Below, piece by piece: positions 7,911 through 16,498 of a stretch of 64,000 bases of DNA; positions within the stretch are counted from its first letter, which is position 1, and each line of letters begins with the position of its first letter. The notes under the pieces are model-generated. The model worked only from the letters and a program-made list of their open reading frames with translations. It did not search any database and was not told the DNA's origin. The DNA comes from VRUE01 sp963732225 (lineage in GTDB: Bacteria > Actinomycetota > Thermoleophilia > Solirubrobacterales > 70-9), in NCBI GenBank assembly GCA_963732225.1, contig CAVSYR010000002.1, positions 372,001-436,000 of the forward strand, written 5' to 3'. Made by a program: the position numbers and the translations under genes.

Positions 7911-8702
7911 ATGTACCCCGAGCTGCACATCGGCCCGCTCACCCTGCAGACCTTCGGGCTGATGTTCGCGCTTGCCTTCCTCGCCGCCGGAGCGTTGATC
8001 GGCAAGCGGCTGAGGGAGATCGGCAAGCCGGTCGACTGGGCCTATGAGATGGGCTTCGCGGCGCTGATCGGTGGCATTGTCGGCTCGCGGATCTACTTCA
8101 TCGTGCAGAACTACAGCAGCGTCAAGAGCGACCTGATCGGCAACCTCTTCTCCGGCTCGGGACTGGTCTGGTACGGCGGCGCGATCGGCGGCGCCCTGGC
8201 CGTCTTGGCCTGGGCTTGGTATCGCGACTTCCTCGGCTTTACCCTGCTCGACCTTGCGGCGCCGGCGCTGGCACTCGGCTACGCGATCGGCCGCTGCGGC
8301 TGCCAGCTCTCCGGCGATGGCGATTACGGCAAACCGTGGGACGGGCCCTGGGCGATGTCCTACCCCAACGGGACCGTGCCCACCGATCGCACCGTCCACC
8401 CGACGCCGATCTACGAGACGCTGGCGATGGGTCTCGGTGCCTGGATCCTCTGGCAGCTGCGCGATCGCTTCCGCGCCGGCGTCCTCTTTGCGATCTACCT
8501 GATCTACGCCGGGGTCGAGCGCTTCTTGGTCGAGTTTCTGCGCCGCAACAGCGAGGTCGCCCTGGGTCTGACCAGCGCCCAGCTCGAGAGCCTGGGGATG
8601 ATGGTGATCGGGACGATCTGGATCCTCGTCGTGCGGCACCGACACGGTAGCCTTGCGACCGTGACTTCCACTGAACCGATCAGACCCGTAGCAGGCCTGT
8701 AG
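7911..8702 (+). CDS. lgt: Prolipoprotein diacylglyceryl transferase
   Basis: 263 aa multi-pass membrane enzyme. It transfers diacylglycerol from phosphatidylglycerol to the lipobox cysteine of prolipoproteins. The Lgt motifs are visible: an N-terminal YGLM-like FGLMFALAF helix, VGSRIYF, LVWYGGAIGG, AIGRCGCQLSGDGDYG (signature R-x-G/N-C region) and HPTPIYE. About seven hydrophobic segments. Three nt after argF and 2 nt before prmC, so it lies within a compact operon argF-lgt-prmC-lysS. Confidence 0.95.
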   Translation: MYPELHIGPLTLQTFGLMFALAFLAAGALIGKRLREIGKPVDWAYEMGFAALIGGIVGSRIYFIVQNYSSVKSDLIGNLFSGSGLVWYGGAIGGALAVLAWAWYRDFLGFTLLDLAAPALALGYAIGRCGCQLSGDGDYGKPWDGPWAMSYPNGTVPTDRTVHPTPIYETLAMGLGAWILWQLRDRFRAGVLFAIYLIYAGVERFLVEFLRRNSEVALGLTSAQLESLGMMVIGTIWILVVRHRHGSLATVTSTEPIRPVAGL

Positions 8703-8704
8703 CC

Positions 8705-9556
8705 GTGGGAGCCCAGACGGAGGGAGCGCCGGCAGCGGCGAGCGCGGCCGAGATCCTGGCGCAGGCAACCGAGGCGATCGCAGCTGCTGGCTGTGAGACG
8801 CCGGAGTCCGACGCAAAGCGTTTAGTCGCCAAGGCGCTCTCGATGCGGGTCGAGGAGCTGGAGCGAGACGGCACCACCGTCGTCACTGCCGAGGCCCAGG
8901 CGGAGATCGAGCGCTACGTCGCCCGCCGGCGCGAGCGCGAGCCGCTCGAGTACATCCTCGGTAGCTGTCGTTTCCGCGAGATCGAGATCACGGTCGACGA
9001 GCGGGTGCTGATCCCGCGTCGCGAGACCGAGCTGCTGGTCGAGATCGGCACCGAGCTGCCCAAGGGTGCCCGCGTGCACGAGGTCGGCACCGGCTCGGGG
9101 GCGATCGCCCTGGCCCTGCTCAGCGAGCGGCCCGACCTGCGCGTCACCGCCTCCGATCTCTCCCCTGAGGCGGCCGAGAAAGCGCGCGAGAACGCGCAGC
9201 GGCTCGGCATCGCGCTCGAGTTGACCGTGGCCCAGGGGATTCCCGATCACGTCGAGGAAGTCGACCTGCTGATCGCCAACCTTCCCTACATCACCAATAC
9301 CTCGATCGACGAGCGCTCGCCGGAGATCCGCCGCGAGCCGCGGGTCGCCGTGCAGGGCGACCCCGAGGCCGGTGACGCTGGCAAGGACGGGCTCGACATC
9401 ATCCGCGGCCTGATCGAGGAAACTCCGAGCGGCTGGCGGATGGCGCTCGAGCACGACACCCATCACGGTCCGGCGATGCGCGAGCTGCTGCGCGAGGCCG
9501 AGACGCGCACCGACTACCGGGGCGACGAGCGGGTCACGGTCGGCCTGGCGCCATGA
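8705..9556 (+). CDS. prmC: Peptide chain release factor N5-glutamine methyltransferase
   Basis: 283 aa, GTG start. N-terminal helical domain (EILAQATEAIAAAG) and SAM-binding domain (VHEVGTGSGAIALAL). It methylates the GGQ glutamine of RF1/RF2. The catalytic motif is NLPYI instead of the usual NPPY(I/V), although RRETELLVE and the EYILGS segment are typical of HemK/PrmC. The stop overlaps the lysS ATG by 4 nt (ATGA). Confidence 0.88.
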   Translation: MGAQTEGAPAAASAAEILAQATEAIAAAGCETPESDAKRLVAKALSMRVEELERDGTTVVTAEAQAEIERYVARRREREPLEYILGSCRFREIEITVDERVLIPRRETELLVEIGTELPKGARVHEVGTGSGAIALALLSERPDLRVTASDLSPEAAEKARENAQRLGIALELTVAQGIPDHVEEVDLLIANLPYITNTSIDERSPEIRREPRVAVQGDPEAGDAGKDGLDIIRGLIEETPSGWRMALEHDTHHGPAMRELLREAETRTDYRGDERVTVGLAP

Positions 9557-11070
9557 GCGAGGGAGCACCCGCGAAGGCCGAGCCTTCGCAGGGCTCAACC
9601 GAGAGCGTTCGCCGCGAGAAGCTCGAGCGGCTGCGGGCAGAGGGGATCGACCCCTATCCGCACGCCGGCTTTCCCGACCGCGACAAGATCTCGGCGATCC
9701 ACGCGGCGCACGATCCCGAACAGCTCGAAGAGGGCCAGCAGGCCGGGTTCGCCTATCGGATCGCCGGTCGGATGGTGGGTCGTCGCGGCCACGGCAAGAC
9801 GATCTTCCTCGACATCCGTGACCTGACCGGCTCGATCCAGGCCTACGCCCGCGTCGATTCGATCGGCGAGGAGGCCTTCGGCCGGATCGACGCGCTCGAC
9901 ATCGGCGACGCGGTCGGCATCGAGGGCGACCTCTACGTGACCAAGCGCGGCCAGTTGGCGCTGGCGGTGCGCGAGTGCACGATGTTGGGCAAGGCGCTGC
10001 GCGACCCGCCCGACCTCTTCCACGGCATCTCCGACCCCGAGGTGCGCTACCGCCAGCGCGAGCTCGACCTGATGGCCAACGAGCGCTCGCGTGAGATCTT
10101 CGCGATGCGGGCGAAGCTGGTCGGGGCGATCCGCAACTACCTCAACGAGCACGACTTCGTTGAGGTTGAAACGCCGATCCTGCAGACCCTCGCCGGCGGC
10201 GCCGCGGCGCGCCCGTTCGCCACCCACCACCACGCGCTCAACCGCGAACTGTTCCTGCGCACCGCGACCGAGCTCTACCTGAAGCGGGCGATCGTCGGCG
10301 GCTTCGAGAACGTCTACGAGCTGAGCAGGTTCTTCCGCAACGAGGGCATCTCGCCCAAACACAACCCCGAGTTCACGATGCTCGAGTGGTTCCTCAGCTG
10401 CGCCGGTTACGAGGGCGTGATGGCCTTCGCCGAGCAGATGATCTCGACCGTGGTCGAGCAGGTGCTGGGGACGACCGTGGTCGAGCGCGACGGCCACACG
10501 ATCGACTTCAAGGCTCCCTGGAAGCGGATCACCCTGCGTGACGCGATCCACGAGGAGACCGGCGTCGACATCCTCAGCGCCAGCCGCGAGGAGCTGGTCG
10601 GGCTGGTCGGGGAGGACGTCGCCCCGGACGCGGACTGGGCCTGGATCGTCGACGAGATCCAGGGCAAGCTGATCGAGCCGAAGCTGATCCAGCCGACCTT
10701 CCTCGTCGACCTGCCGCGCGAACTCTGGCCGACCGTGAAGCCGGTGCCCGAGCATCCGGATCTGCTCGGCGAGGCGTTCGACGGGGTCGTCGACGGGATG
10801 GAGATCATCGGCGGCGGCACCGACACCAACGATGCGGACATGCAGCGCGAGAACTTCGTGCGCCAGCGCCAGCGCCGGCACCCCGAGAGCGAGGAGGCGC
10901 CTTACCCGAGCGACGACGAGTTCGTGCGGGCGCTCGAATACGGATCGTTGCCGGCGGGCGGATCGGGCCTCGGCATCGATCGCCTGACGATGATCCTTGC
11001 CGGCGAGGGCGCCGAGAACCTGCGCGACGTCATTCTCTTCCCCTCGATGCGCCCCGGCGCAGTCGACTAG
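9553..11070 (+). CDS. lysS: Lysyl-tRNA synthetase, class II
   Basis: 505 aa. An N-terminal OB-fold anticodon-binding domain (about 60-170; GRMVGRRGHGKTIFLDIRD) precedes the class II catalytic core. Motif 2 is FRNEGISPKHNPEFTMLEW and motif 3 is GSGLGIDRLTMIL near residue 475. The full family length is present. Its TAG overlaps the stop of the convergent SDR gene (CTAG at 11067-11070). Confidence 0.95.
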   Translation: MSEGAPAKAEPSQGSTESVRREKLERLRAEGIDPYPHAGFPDRDKISAIHAAHDPEQLEEGQQAGFAYRIAGRMVGRRGHGKTIFLDIRDLTGSIQAYARVDSIGEEAFGRIDALDIGDAVGIEGDLYVTKRGQLALAVRECTMLGKALRDPPDLFHGISDPEVRYRQRELDLMANERSREIFAMRAKLVGAIRNYLNEHDFVEVETPILQTLAGGAAARPFATHHHALNRELFLRTATELYLKRAIVGGFENVYELSRFFRNEGISPKHNPEFTMLEWFLSCAGYEGVMAFAEQMISTVVEQVLGTTVVERDGHTIDFKAPWKRITLRDAIHEETGVDILSASREELVGLVGEDVAPDADWAWIVDEIQGKLIEPKLIQPTFLVDLPRELWPTVKPVPEHPDLLGEAFDGVVDGMEIIGGGTDTNDADMQRENFVRQRQRRHPESEEAPYPSDDEFVRALEYGSLPAGGSGLGIDRLTMILAGEGAENLRDVILFPSMRPGAVD

Positions 11071-11822
11071 AACGCCGAGCGGAGCAGGCCACCGTCGATC
11101 GGGATGACGGTGCCGGTGATGTAGGCAGCGCGCTCGGAGCAGAGGAAGGCGACCAGGTCGCCGTACTCCTCGGGCTTGCCGAGCCGAGCGGCGGGGACTT
11201 CCTGTCGCGCGCCCTCTTCGGCGCCCTCCAGTGAGCCGCTGGCGTCGGCGAGGCGCTCGGTGGCGAAGCGGCCGGTGGCGACCGTGTTGACCGTGATCCC
11301 GTCGGCGGCGACCTCGCGCGAGAGCGTCTTGAGGAAGCCGACCGCGGCCATGCGGTGGGCGTTGGAGAGGTTGAGGCCGGGGATCGGCTCGCGAGTGGAG
11401 CTGGAGCCGACGTTGACCATCCGCCCCCAGCCGCGCTCGCGCATTCCCGGGACGACGGCGCCGGCGAGCAGGCGAGGGCCAAGGACCAGCGAGCGGTAGG
11501 CGGTCTCCCAGTCGTCGAGCTCATGGTCGAGGGCGCCGCCGAATGGCGGGCCGCCGGTGTTGAGGACGAGGATCTCGATCGAGCCGAGCTTGGCCTCGAC
11601 TTCGCCCGGCAGGTCGCCGAGGCGATCGAGGTCGGCGGCATCGGCCGCGAACGGTGTCACCCCGGAACCGATCTCCGTTGCCGCTACCTCCAGCTTCTCC
11701 GGCGAGCGGCTGGCGATTGCGACCCTGGCGCCTTCGCGCGCCAGCGCCGCCGCGATTGCCCGGCCGATGCCGCGGCTGGCGCCCATCACCAGAGCTACGC
11801 GGTTCTCGAGGCCGAGCTTCAC
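11067..11822 (-). CDS. SDR-family oxidoreductase lacking the catalytic tyrosine
   Basis: 251 aa. Rossmann cofactor motif MGASRGIGRA, LNTGG instead of NNAG, and a GSSS strand typical of short-chain dehydrogenases. The active-site YxxxK is replaced by LSNAHRMAAVGFLK: the lysine remains but the tyrosine position is Val. This SDR subtype is common and usually annotated 3-oxoacyl-ACP reductase; its chemistry is unclear. ATGA overlap with the upstream SDR gene indicates an operon. Confidence 0.82.
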   Translation of the reverse strand: MKLGLENRVALVMGASRGIGRAIAAALAREGARVAIASRSPEKLEVAATEIGSGVTPFAADAADLDRLGDLPGEVEAKLGSIEILVLNTGGPPFGGALDHELDDWETAYRSLVLGPRLLAGAVVPGMRERGWGRMVNVGSSSTREPIPGLNLSNAHRMAAVGFLKTLSREVAADGITVNTVATGRFATERLADASGSLEGAEEGARQEVPAARLGKPEEYGDLVAFLCSERAAYITGTVIPIDGGLLRSAF

Positions 11823-12739
11823 AGCCGCAGCTCGAGCCCGGTTTCGCGCTCCGATACCCGCCAGAGCTTCTCGATCGCCCGGGTCATGCCGAGTCGGCGC
11901 AGCACCGGCTTGCGCACCGGTGGGCCGCTGTTGACGAAGAGCGGGCCGTAGAACTCGCCACCCTTTGCGCCGGGATCGGTCGCCGCGCGCAGCTGCGAGA
12001 GCGCGCCCTCTCCCGGGGACATGCCAACCGTGCGGGCCAGCATCAGGAAGAAGCGCTGGGAGAGGCCGCCGCCGGTCTCCTCGACGCCGACCGCCTGCAG
12101 CTCGGTGTTGGAGAGGCCGGGGTGGGCGACGAGGCTGGCGGCGGGCGCGCGGGCGTCGCGAAACAACCGCTCCAGCCCGAGCCCGAAGTGGAAGTTGGCG
12201 AGCTTGGCCTGCCCGTAGGCGCGCCAGGGCCCGTAGCGGCCGTCGAGGTTGGGATTGTCCGGGTTGACCGCGCGACCCATGTGGTGGGCGGTGCTGGTGA
12301 CGGTCACCACCCGCGCCGCGGGTGCTTTCAACAGGGCCGGAAGCAGCCTTGCGGTGAGCGCGAAGTGGCCGAGGTGGTCGACGCCGAACTGCATCTCGAA
12401 GCCGTCGGCGGTGCGGCTCTCGGGAATGCCCATGACGCCGGCGTTGTTGACCAGCAGGTCGATCGTCTCGTGGGCGGCGAGGACCTGCTCCGCCGCCCGC
12501 TGCACCGAGTCGAGTGAGCCGAGGTCGAGCTCTACCAGGCTCAGCCGCGCGTCCGGCACGCCATCGCGGATCCGGCCCATCGCCTCCGCGGCTCGCTCTT
12601 GGTTGCGCGCCGCGATCACCACCTCGGCACCCGCGGCTGCCAGGGCCCGCGCGGTGGAGAGGCCCAGCCCGCCGTTGGCCCCGGTCACCACCGCGGTGCG
12701 GCCGCGCTGGTCGGGGATGTCGGCGGTGTTCCAGCTCAC
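11819..12739 (-). CDS. SDR-family oxidoreductase (retinol dehydrogenase-like)
   Basis: 306 aa. NAD(P)-binding TGANGGLGLSTA, NNAGVMG, a SSxA-like TSTAHH strand and an intact YGQAK catalytic motif. Typical of the protochlorophyllide-reductase/retinol-dehydrogenase-like actinobacterial SDRs (about 300 aa). Substrate unknown. First gene of a two-SDR operon; the next gene starts inside its stop codon. Confidence 0.85.
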   Translation of the reverse strand: MSWNTADIPDQRGRTAVVTGANGGLGLSTARALAAAGAEVVIAARNQERAAEAMGRIRDGVPDARLSLVELDLGSLDSVQRAAEQVLAAHETIDLLVNNAGVMGIPESRTADGFEMQFGVDHLGHFALTARLLPALLKAPAARVVTVTSTAHHMGRAVNPDNPNLDGRYGPWRAYGQAKLANFHFGLGLERLFRDARAPAASLVAHPGLSNTELQAVGVEETGGGLSQRFFLMLARTVGMSPGEGALSQLRAATDPGAKGGEFYGPLFVNSGPPVRKPVLRRLGMTRAIEKLWRVSERETGLELRL

Positions 12740-12764
12740 TGGAGCGTCCGCGTCGCGCCAGCGT

Positions 12765-13130
12765 TCATTGGGGCCTCAGGAAGGGCAGGCGGAAATCGAT
12801 CGCGCAGAGGTAGGCGAAGAGACCAACGGCGATCAAGGCCCCAAGCCAGTGCTGGCCGATCAGCACGGCGAGCAGGCTGACGATTCCCGCCAGCACCGCC
12901 CGCACCAGGGTCGGCTCTGGCTCCAGCCCGACGATCCTCGCCGTCAGCCAAGCACAGCCAAACCAGGCCAGGGGACCCACCAGCCAACCCCAGCTGACGA
13001 AGAAGCCGTGGGAGAAGATCAGGCCGAGCAACAGCGAGAGCAGCGCCACGGCAACCAGCTGCACAACCGCGACCCGCCAGAAGACCTCGAATCTCACGGG
13101 GGGATTCTCCCATTCCACCGACCGCGCCAC
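12765..13130 (-). CDS. Small membrane protein, hypothetical
   Basis: 121 aa with four predicted hydrophobic segments (VVQLVAVALLSLLLGLIF, WLVGPLAWFGCAWL, AVLAGIVSLLAVLIG, IAVGLFAYLCAI). The GTG start at 13130 directly follows a strong GGGAGGAGG ribosome-binding site. No family recognised. It precedes the SDR pair on the same strand with a 25-nt gap and may belong to that operon. Confidence 0.65.
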   Translation of the reverse strand: MARSVEWENPPVRFEVFWRVAVVQLVAVALLSLLLGLIFSHGFFVSWGWLVGPLAWFGCAWLTARIVGLEPEPTLVRAVLAGIVSLLAVLIGQHWLGALIAVGLFAYLCAIDFRLPFLRPQ

Positions 13131-13170
13131 CTCCTCCTCCCGCGTGTTCCATAATCAGAGCGATGCGCCT

Positions 13171-13243
13171 GGGCGGTTAGCTCAGCTGGGAGAGCACCTG
13201 CTTTACACGCAGGGGGTCACTGGTTCGAACCCAGTACCGCCCA
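13171..13243 (+). tRNA. tRNA-Val (anticodon TAC)
   Basis: A 73-nt cloverleaf: acceptor GGGCGGT/ACCGCCC, D-arm GCTC...GAGC, anticodon stem CCTGC/GCAGG with loop TTTACAC (anticodon TAC), T-arm ACTGG/CCAGT with TTCGAAC. Discriminator A; CCA is not encoded. Confidence 0.95.
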
Positions 13244-13244
13244 T

Positions 13245-13730
13245 CTAGGCCGTCGGGGGAAACACCTGCTCCCGGCCAACTGCCGGCAGCCGCCCGATAT
13301 TGAGCGTGTATCCACGCCAGCCGGCGCGTTTCGCTGTCGCGCTCAGTGGTTTCCTTGGCTCATATACCTGGGGCGTTGATTCCAAGATGTGCGGCGGGAC
13401 GTATTCGATAAGGACCAACGTTCTGCCGTTCGGCCTATAGCCGGTGAGGTAGAGACCGTTGTAGATGCCGGCGAGGATTCTTTGATGCTGCGGATTCCAA
13501 GCCGCACTCATGATCCGATCGGGCAGCGAATCGGCACCGTCTTTCAGGCGAGTCGCCTTGACCTGCGCCAGAAAGCCGCAGAACTTGCAGATGATGTCTG
13601 CGCACTCGAAATTCTTTGGCAGTCGTCTGAAGTGCCGGCTTCTATTGCAGCTGGGGCAGCGGGCGTATTTGCAAACAGCCAGCTCCCCGCGCTCGCCAAG
13701 ATCCTGCCGGTCCGTCGTCATCGAGGCCAA
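13245..13730 (-). CDS. DpnI-like PD-(D/E)xK nuclease domain protein
   Basis: 161 aa. The sequence matches the N-terminal catalytic domain of DpnI, the endonuclease that cuts methylated GATC. The zinc site is C25-x2-C28 ... C48-x2-C51. The catalytic D45 lies directly before the second Cys pair and Q56-x-K58 follows, the same spacing as DpnI D53/E64/K66. The C-terminal block RKPLSATAKRAGWRGY closely follows the DpnI RKPLAPTARRAGW block. The C-terminal winged-helix DNA-binding domain of DpnI is absent, and the middle catalytic acid is Gln. Base composition is less GC-rich than its neighbours, and the stop lies 2 nt from tRNA-Val, so recent acquisition is likely. No partner methylase is nearby. 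Confidence 0.78.
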   Translation of the reverse strand: MASMTTDRQDLGERGELAVCKYARCPSCNRSRHFRRLPKNFECADIICKFCGFLAQVKATRLKDGADSLPDRIMSAAWNPQHQRILAGIYNGLYLTGYRPNGRTLVLIEYVPPHILESTPQVYEPRKPLSATAKRAGWRGYTLNIGRLPAVGREQVFPPTA

Positions 13731-13833
13731 ACGTAGACAGACGGTCGGTCATCTGAAAAGCGGCTTGGGGTTGAGAGAGGTCCATGCCCTATTCGCCCGT
13801 GTTTAACTGTGCACGATGCGGGAGGAGCTATCC

Positions 13834-14814
13834 ATGCCGATCAGATGGGGGTTCGCCCTTGTTCTGCTTGCTTTTGCACTAGCCGTCGGCTCGGTGACCT
13901 CGGCCCAGGCCGCCTTTCCGGGCAAGCCAGGTCCCCTCGTCTACCCCCGGGTCAGCTTCGACGAAGCGGCCGATGTCGGGGGGCTGGTCCTGCACGGGCA
14001 GCGGCAGCGGCAGAAGCCGCACCCGCTGACCACCAACTCGGGCGACGACACGCCGTCGTTCTCAGCCAACGGCCGCTTCGTCGCCTTCTCCGGGAACTAC
14101 GAACCGGGGACTTCGCCGCTCGGTCGCCACATCTACCTGGTCAAAGTCGACGGCAGCGGCCTGCGCCAACTGACCACCGGCGCCGGTTTTGACGAGAACC
14201 CGGCCTTCTCGCCGAACGGCAAGCAGGTGGTCTTCGACCGTCACGTCGGCACCGGCAAGGCGCATATCTTCAGCGTCAACGTCGACGGCAGCGGCCTGCA
14301 TCAGCTGACCGACGGCAGCTTCAACGACTCCGAACCGGTCTACATGCCGAACGGCAAGCGCATTGTCTTCGTCAGCGATCGCGACCACGACGTCAAGACC
14401 GACCGCAGCGACATCTTCGCGATGGCCCCCAGCGGTGCCAATCAGCGGGTCCTGATCGACGGGCCGCGCAACGAGGACGAACCGGACACCGCGCCGAACG
14501 GCAAGAGCATCGCTTTCGTCAGCAATCGCGCGGCCGGCATCAACATCTTCGTCGCCGGCGCCAACGGCAAGCACGTGCGCCAGCTCACCCGCAACAAGCG
14601 CGATTGCTTCAGCGGCAACTGCAACCTCAGCCCGGCTTGGTCACCTGACGGCAGGCACATCGCCTTTCTCGCCGTCGGTCGCTTCAGCAGCGATCTCGAG
14701 GTGATGCGAGCCGACGGGGGCGGCGAGAAGGAGTTCTCCAACGGCAGTACCGAAGAAGAAGGCTTCGGCACCAGGGTCGGCCCCCCGAGCTGGGGTCCAG
14801 CGGCCCGACCTTAA
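13834..14814 (+). CDS. Secreted TolB-like beta-propeller (PD40 repeat) protein
   Basis: 326 aa from ATG 13834, chosen because GGAGGAG (13821-13827) is spaced 6 nt before it; the ATG at 13816 would put that site inside the gene. Signal peptide (VLLAFALAVGSVTSAQA) then about five WD40-like PD40 repeats (DDTPSFSANGRFVAFSG, ENPAFSPNGKQVVFDR, SEPVYMPNGKRIVFVSD, DEPDTAPNGKSIAFVSN, LSPAWSPDGRHIAFLA). It is probably an exported protein-protein interaction scaffold. Tol-Pal genes are absent, so it is not TolB itself. Confidence 0.82.
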   Translation: MPIRWGFALVLLAFALAVGSVTSAQAAFPGKPGPLVYPRVSFDEAADVGGLVLHGQRQRQKPHPLTTNSGDDTPSFSANGRFVAFSGNYEPGTSPLGRHIYLVKVDGSGLRQLTTGAGFDENPAFSPNGKQVVFDRHVGTGKAHIFSVNVDGSGLHQLTDGSFNDSEPVYMPNGKRIVFVSDRDHDVKTDRSDIFAMAPSGANQRVLIDGPRNEDEPDTAPNGKSIAFVSNRAAGINIFVAGANGKHVRQLTRNKRDCFSGNCNLSPAWSPDGRHIAFLAVGRFSSDLEVMRADGGGEKEFSNGSTEEEGFGTRVGPPSWGPAARP

Positions 14815-14875
14815 CATCGATTTGTGACATGTTCGCTATCTTGAGATTTGGGCCAACGGGAGGGGAAGAAGTTCT

Positions 14876-15676
14876 ATGAAGAAGAGGATCGCCGTAGTAA
14901 CCGTGCTCGCCTTGCTTGTCGCTGCGGCGACGGCCAGCGCGTTCAAGGTGCACGTCGTGGTTGGCAACCTGGTGCTCGACGCGCACGGGGAATTTGCGCC
15001 GAAGGCGCTGCCGAAGCATGAAAACGCGCCGATAACCACCGAAGGCGGCGGCAAACTCTCGACCCTCAGCGGCGAGCTGCCACCGATCCTCGACAAATTC
15101 GTGCTCGAATTCGACAAGCACGGTGCCCTCGACACGACCGGGCTCCCGCACTGCACCAAAGGCAAACTCGTCGCCACCGACGTGGCCACCGCCCGCAAGG
15201 CCTGCAAGGGCGCGATCGTCGGCGAAGGCTTCGGCACCGCCGTGGTCGCCTTCCCCGAACAGAAGCCGATCAAAGTCGGCTCGCCGATCACACTCTTCAA
15301 CGGCCCGAAAAAGGGCGCCGACGACACGATCATTGCCCACGCCCATCTCGACTATCCCGGTCCGACGACCTTCATCGTCCCGATCGTGATCGAAAAAATC
15401 CACAAAGGCTCGTTCGGCTATCGGGTCAACGTGAAAATCCCGAAGATCGCCGGCGGCTACGGCCACCCGATCGAAGGCTCCGCCAAAGTCGGGAAAAAAT
15501 GGACCTACAAGGGCAAGAAGCACAGCTACATCAACGCCCGCTGTGAAACCGGCCACTTCGTCGTCCACGGCGCCTTCAGCTTCAAAGGCGGTCCGGAAGA
15601 ATCGGCCTCCCAGGCGGAAGAGGCGAAGAGCGTTCTCAACGCCAGTTTCTTGCTGCCCTGCAAGGTGCGCCACTAG
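14876..15676 (+). CDS. Secreted protein, tandem paralog 1 (hypothetical)
   Basis: 266 aa with a signal peptide (VVTVLALLVAAATASA). The mature chain has motifs shared almost word for word with the next gene: GELPPILDKFVLEFDKHG, GAIVGEGFGTA, PEQKPIKVGSPITLFNGPK, KIPKIAGGYGHP, WTYKGKKHSYINARCETG and a C-terminal PCKV. Paired cysteines suggest disulfides. No known domain recognised; lineage-specific exported beta-rich protein is the best description. Fifteen nt separate it from its paralog. Confidence 0.75.
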   Translation: MKKRIAVVTVLALLVAAATASAFKVHVVVGNLVLDAHGEFAPKALPKHENAPITTEGGGKLSTLSGELPPILDKFVLEFDKHGALDTTGLPHCTKGKLVATDVATARKACKGAIVGEGFGTAVVAFPEQKPIKVGSPITLFNGPKKGADDTIIAHAHLDYPGPTTFIVPIVIEKIHKGSFGYRVNVKIPKIAGGYGHPIEGSAKVGKKWTYKGKKHSYINARCETGHFVVHGAFSFKGGPEESASQAEEAKSVLNASFLLPCKVRH

Positions 15677-15691
15677 GAGAAGGGGATCGGG

Positions 15692-16498
15692 ATGAGGGGA
15701 CAGCGACGGAAGGGTCTCCTCATCCTCGGCCTGCTTGCCGTGGCGGTGCTTGCGCTGACCGCCACGGTTGTCTCCGCCCGTCGTGACAACGACACGGTCA
15801 AACTTCGCGCCGGCGACCTACTGATCAACGGGCGCGGCGGATTCCGGCCGGAAACGTTGCCCAAGCGCCATGACGCGCCGATCAAGATCTACGGTGGCGG
15901 CAAGGTCTCGACGGTCTCCGGCGAACTGCCGCCGATCCTGGAAACGCTCACCTTCGAATTCGACAAGCACGGTCACGTCGACACCACCGGCCTCGAAGTC
16001 TGCACCGCGGCGAAGCTGCAGGCGACCACCGTACCCGCCGCCCGCCGTGCCTGCCCGGGGGCGATCGTCGGCAAGGGCTACGGGACCGCGACTGTCGCAT
16101 TTCCCGAACAGAGGCCGTTCCCGGTCTCCTCGCCGATCACCCTCTTCAACGGCCCGAAGGTGCGCGGCTTTGACTCGGTCCTCGCTCACGCCTACACGAC
16201 GGTTCCGGTGGCGACCACCTTCATCATCCCGGTCGTGATCGAAAAAATTCACAAGGGTGTCTACGGCTATCGCGTCAAAGCCAAAATCCCGAAGATCGCC
16301 GGCGGCTACGGCCACCCAGCTTCGGGTCACATCACGGTCAACCGCAAATGGACCTACAAGGGCAAGAAGCACAGTTACGTCAACGCTCGCTGCGAAACCG
16401 GACGCCTGCAGGCGCGCGGCGAATTCCTCTTCCAGGACGGCACCTTCCTCACCGGCACCTTCTTCCGGCCCTGCAAGGTGCTGCCCGGCAGCGGTTAG
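15692..16498 (+). CDS. Secreted protein, tandem paralog 2 (hypothetical)
   Basis: 268 aa, signal peptide (GLLAVAVLALTATVVSA). Same architecture as the preceding gene along its full length, with the same cysteine positions and the same KIPKIAGGYGHP and WTYKGKKHSY motifs, showing tandem duplication. The stop overlaps the convergent zinc-ribbon gene by 4 nt. Function unknown. Confidence 0.75.
   Translation: MRGQRRKGLLILGLLAVAVLALTATVVSARRDNDTVKLRAGDLLINGRGGFRPETLPKRHDAPIKIYGGGKVSTVSGELPPILETLTFEFDKHGHVDTTGLEVCTAAKLQATTVPAARRACPGAIVGKGYGTATVAFPEQRPFPVSSPITLFNGPKVRGFDSVLAHAYTTVPVATTFIIPVVIEKIHKGVYGYRVKAKIPKIAGGYGHPASGHITVNRKWTYKGKKHSYVNARCETGRLQARGEFLFQDGTFLTGTFFRPCKVLPGSG

Noticed and set aside
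7515..8816. A 433-codon minus-strand frame over argF and lgt
   Set aside because: It is a shadow of two clear enzymes on the plus strand; it has no recognisable protein features.
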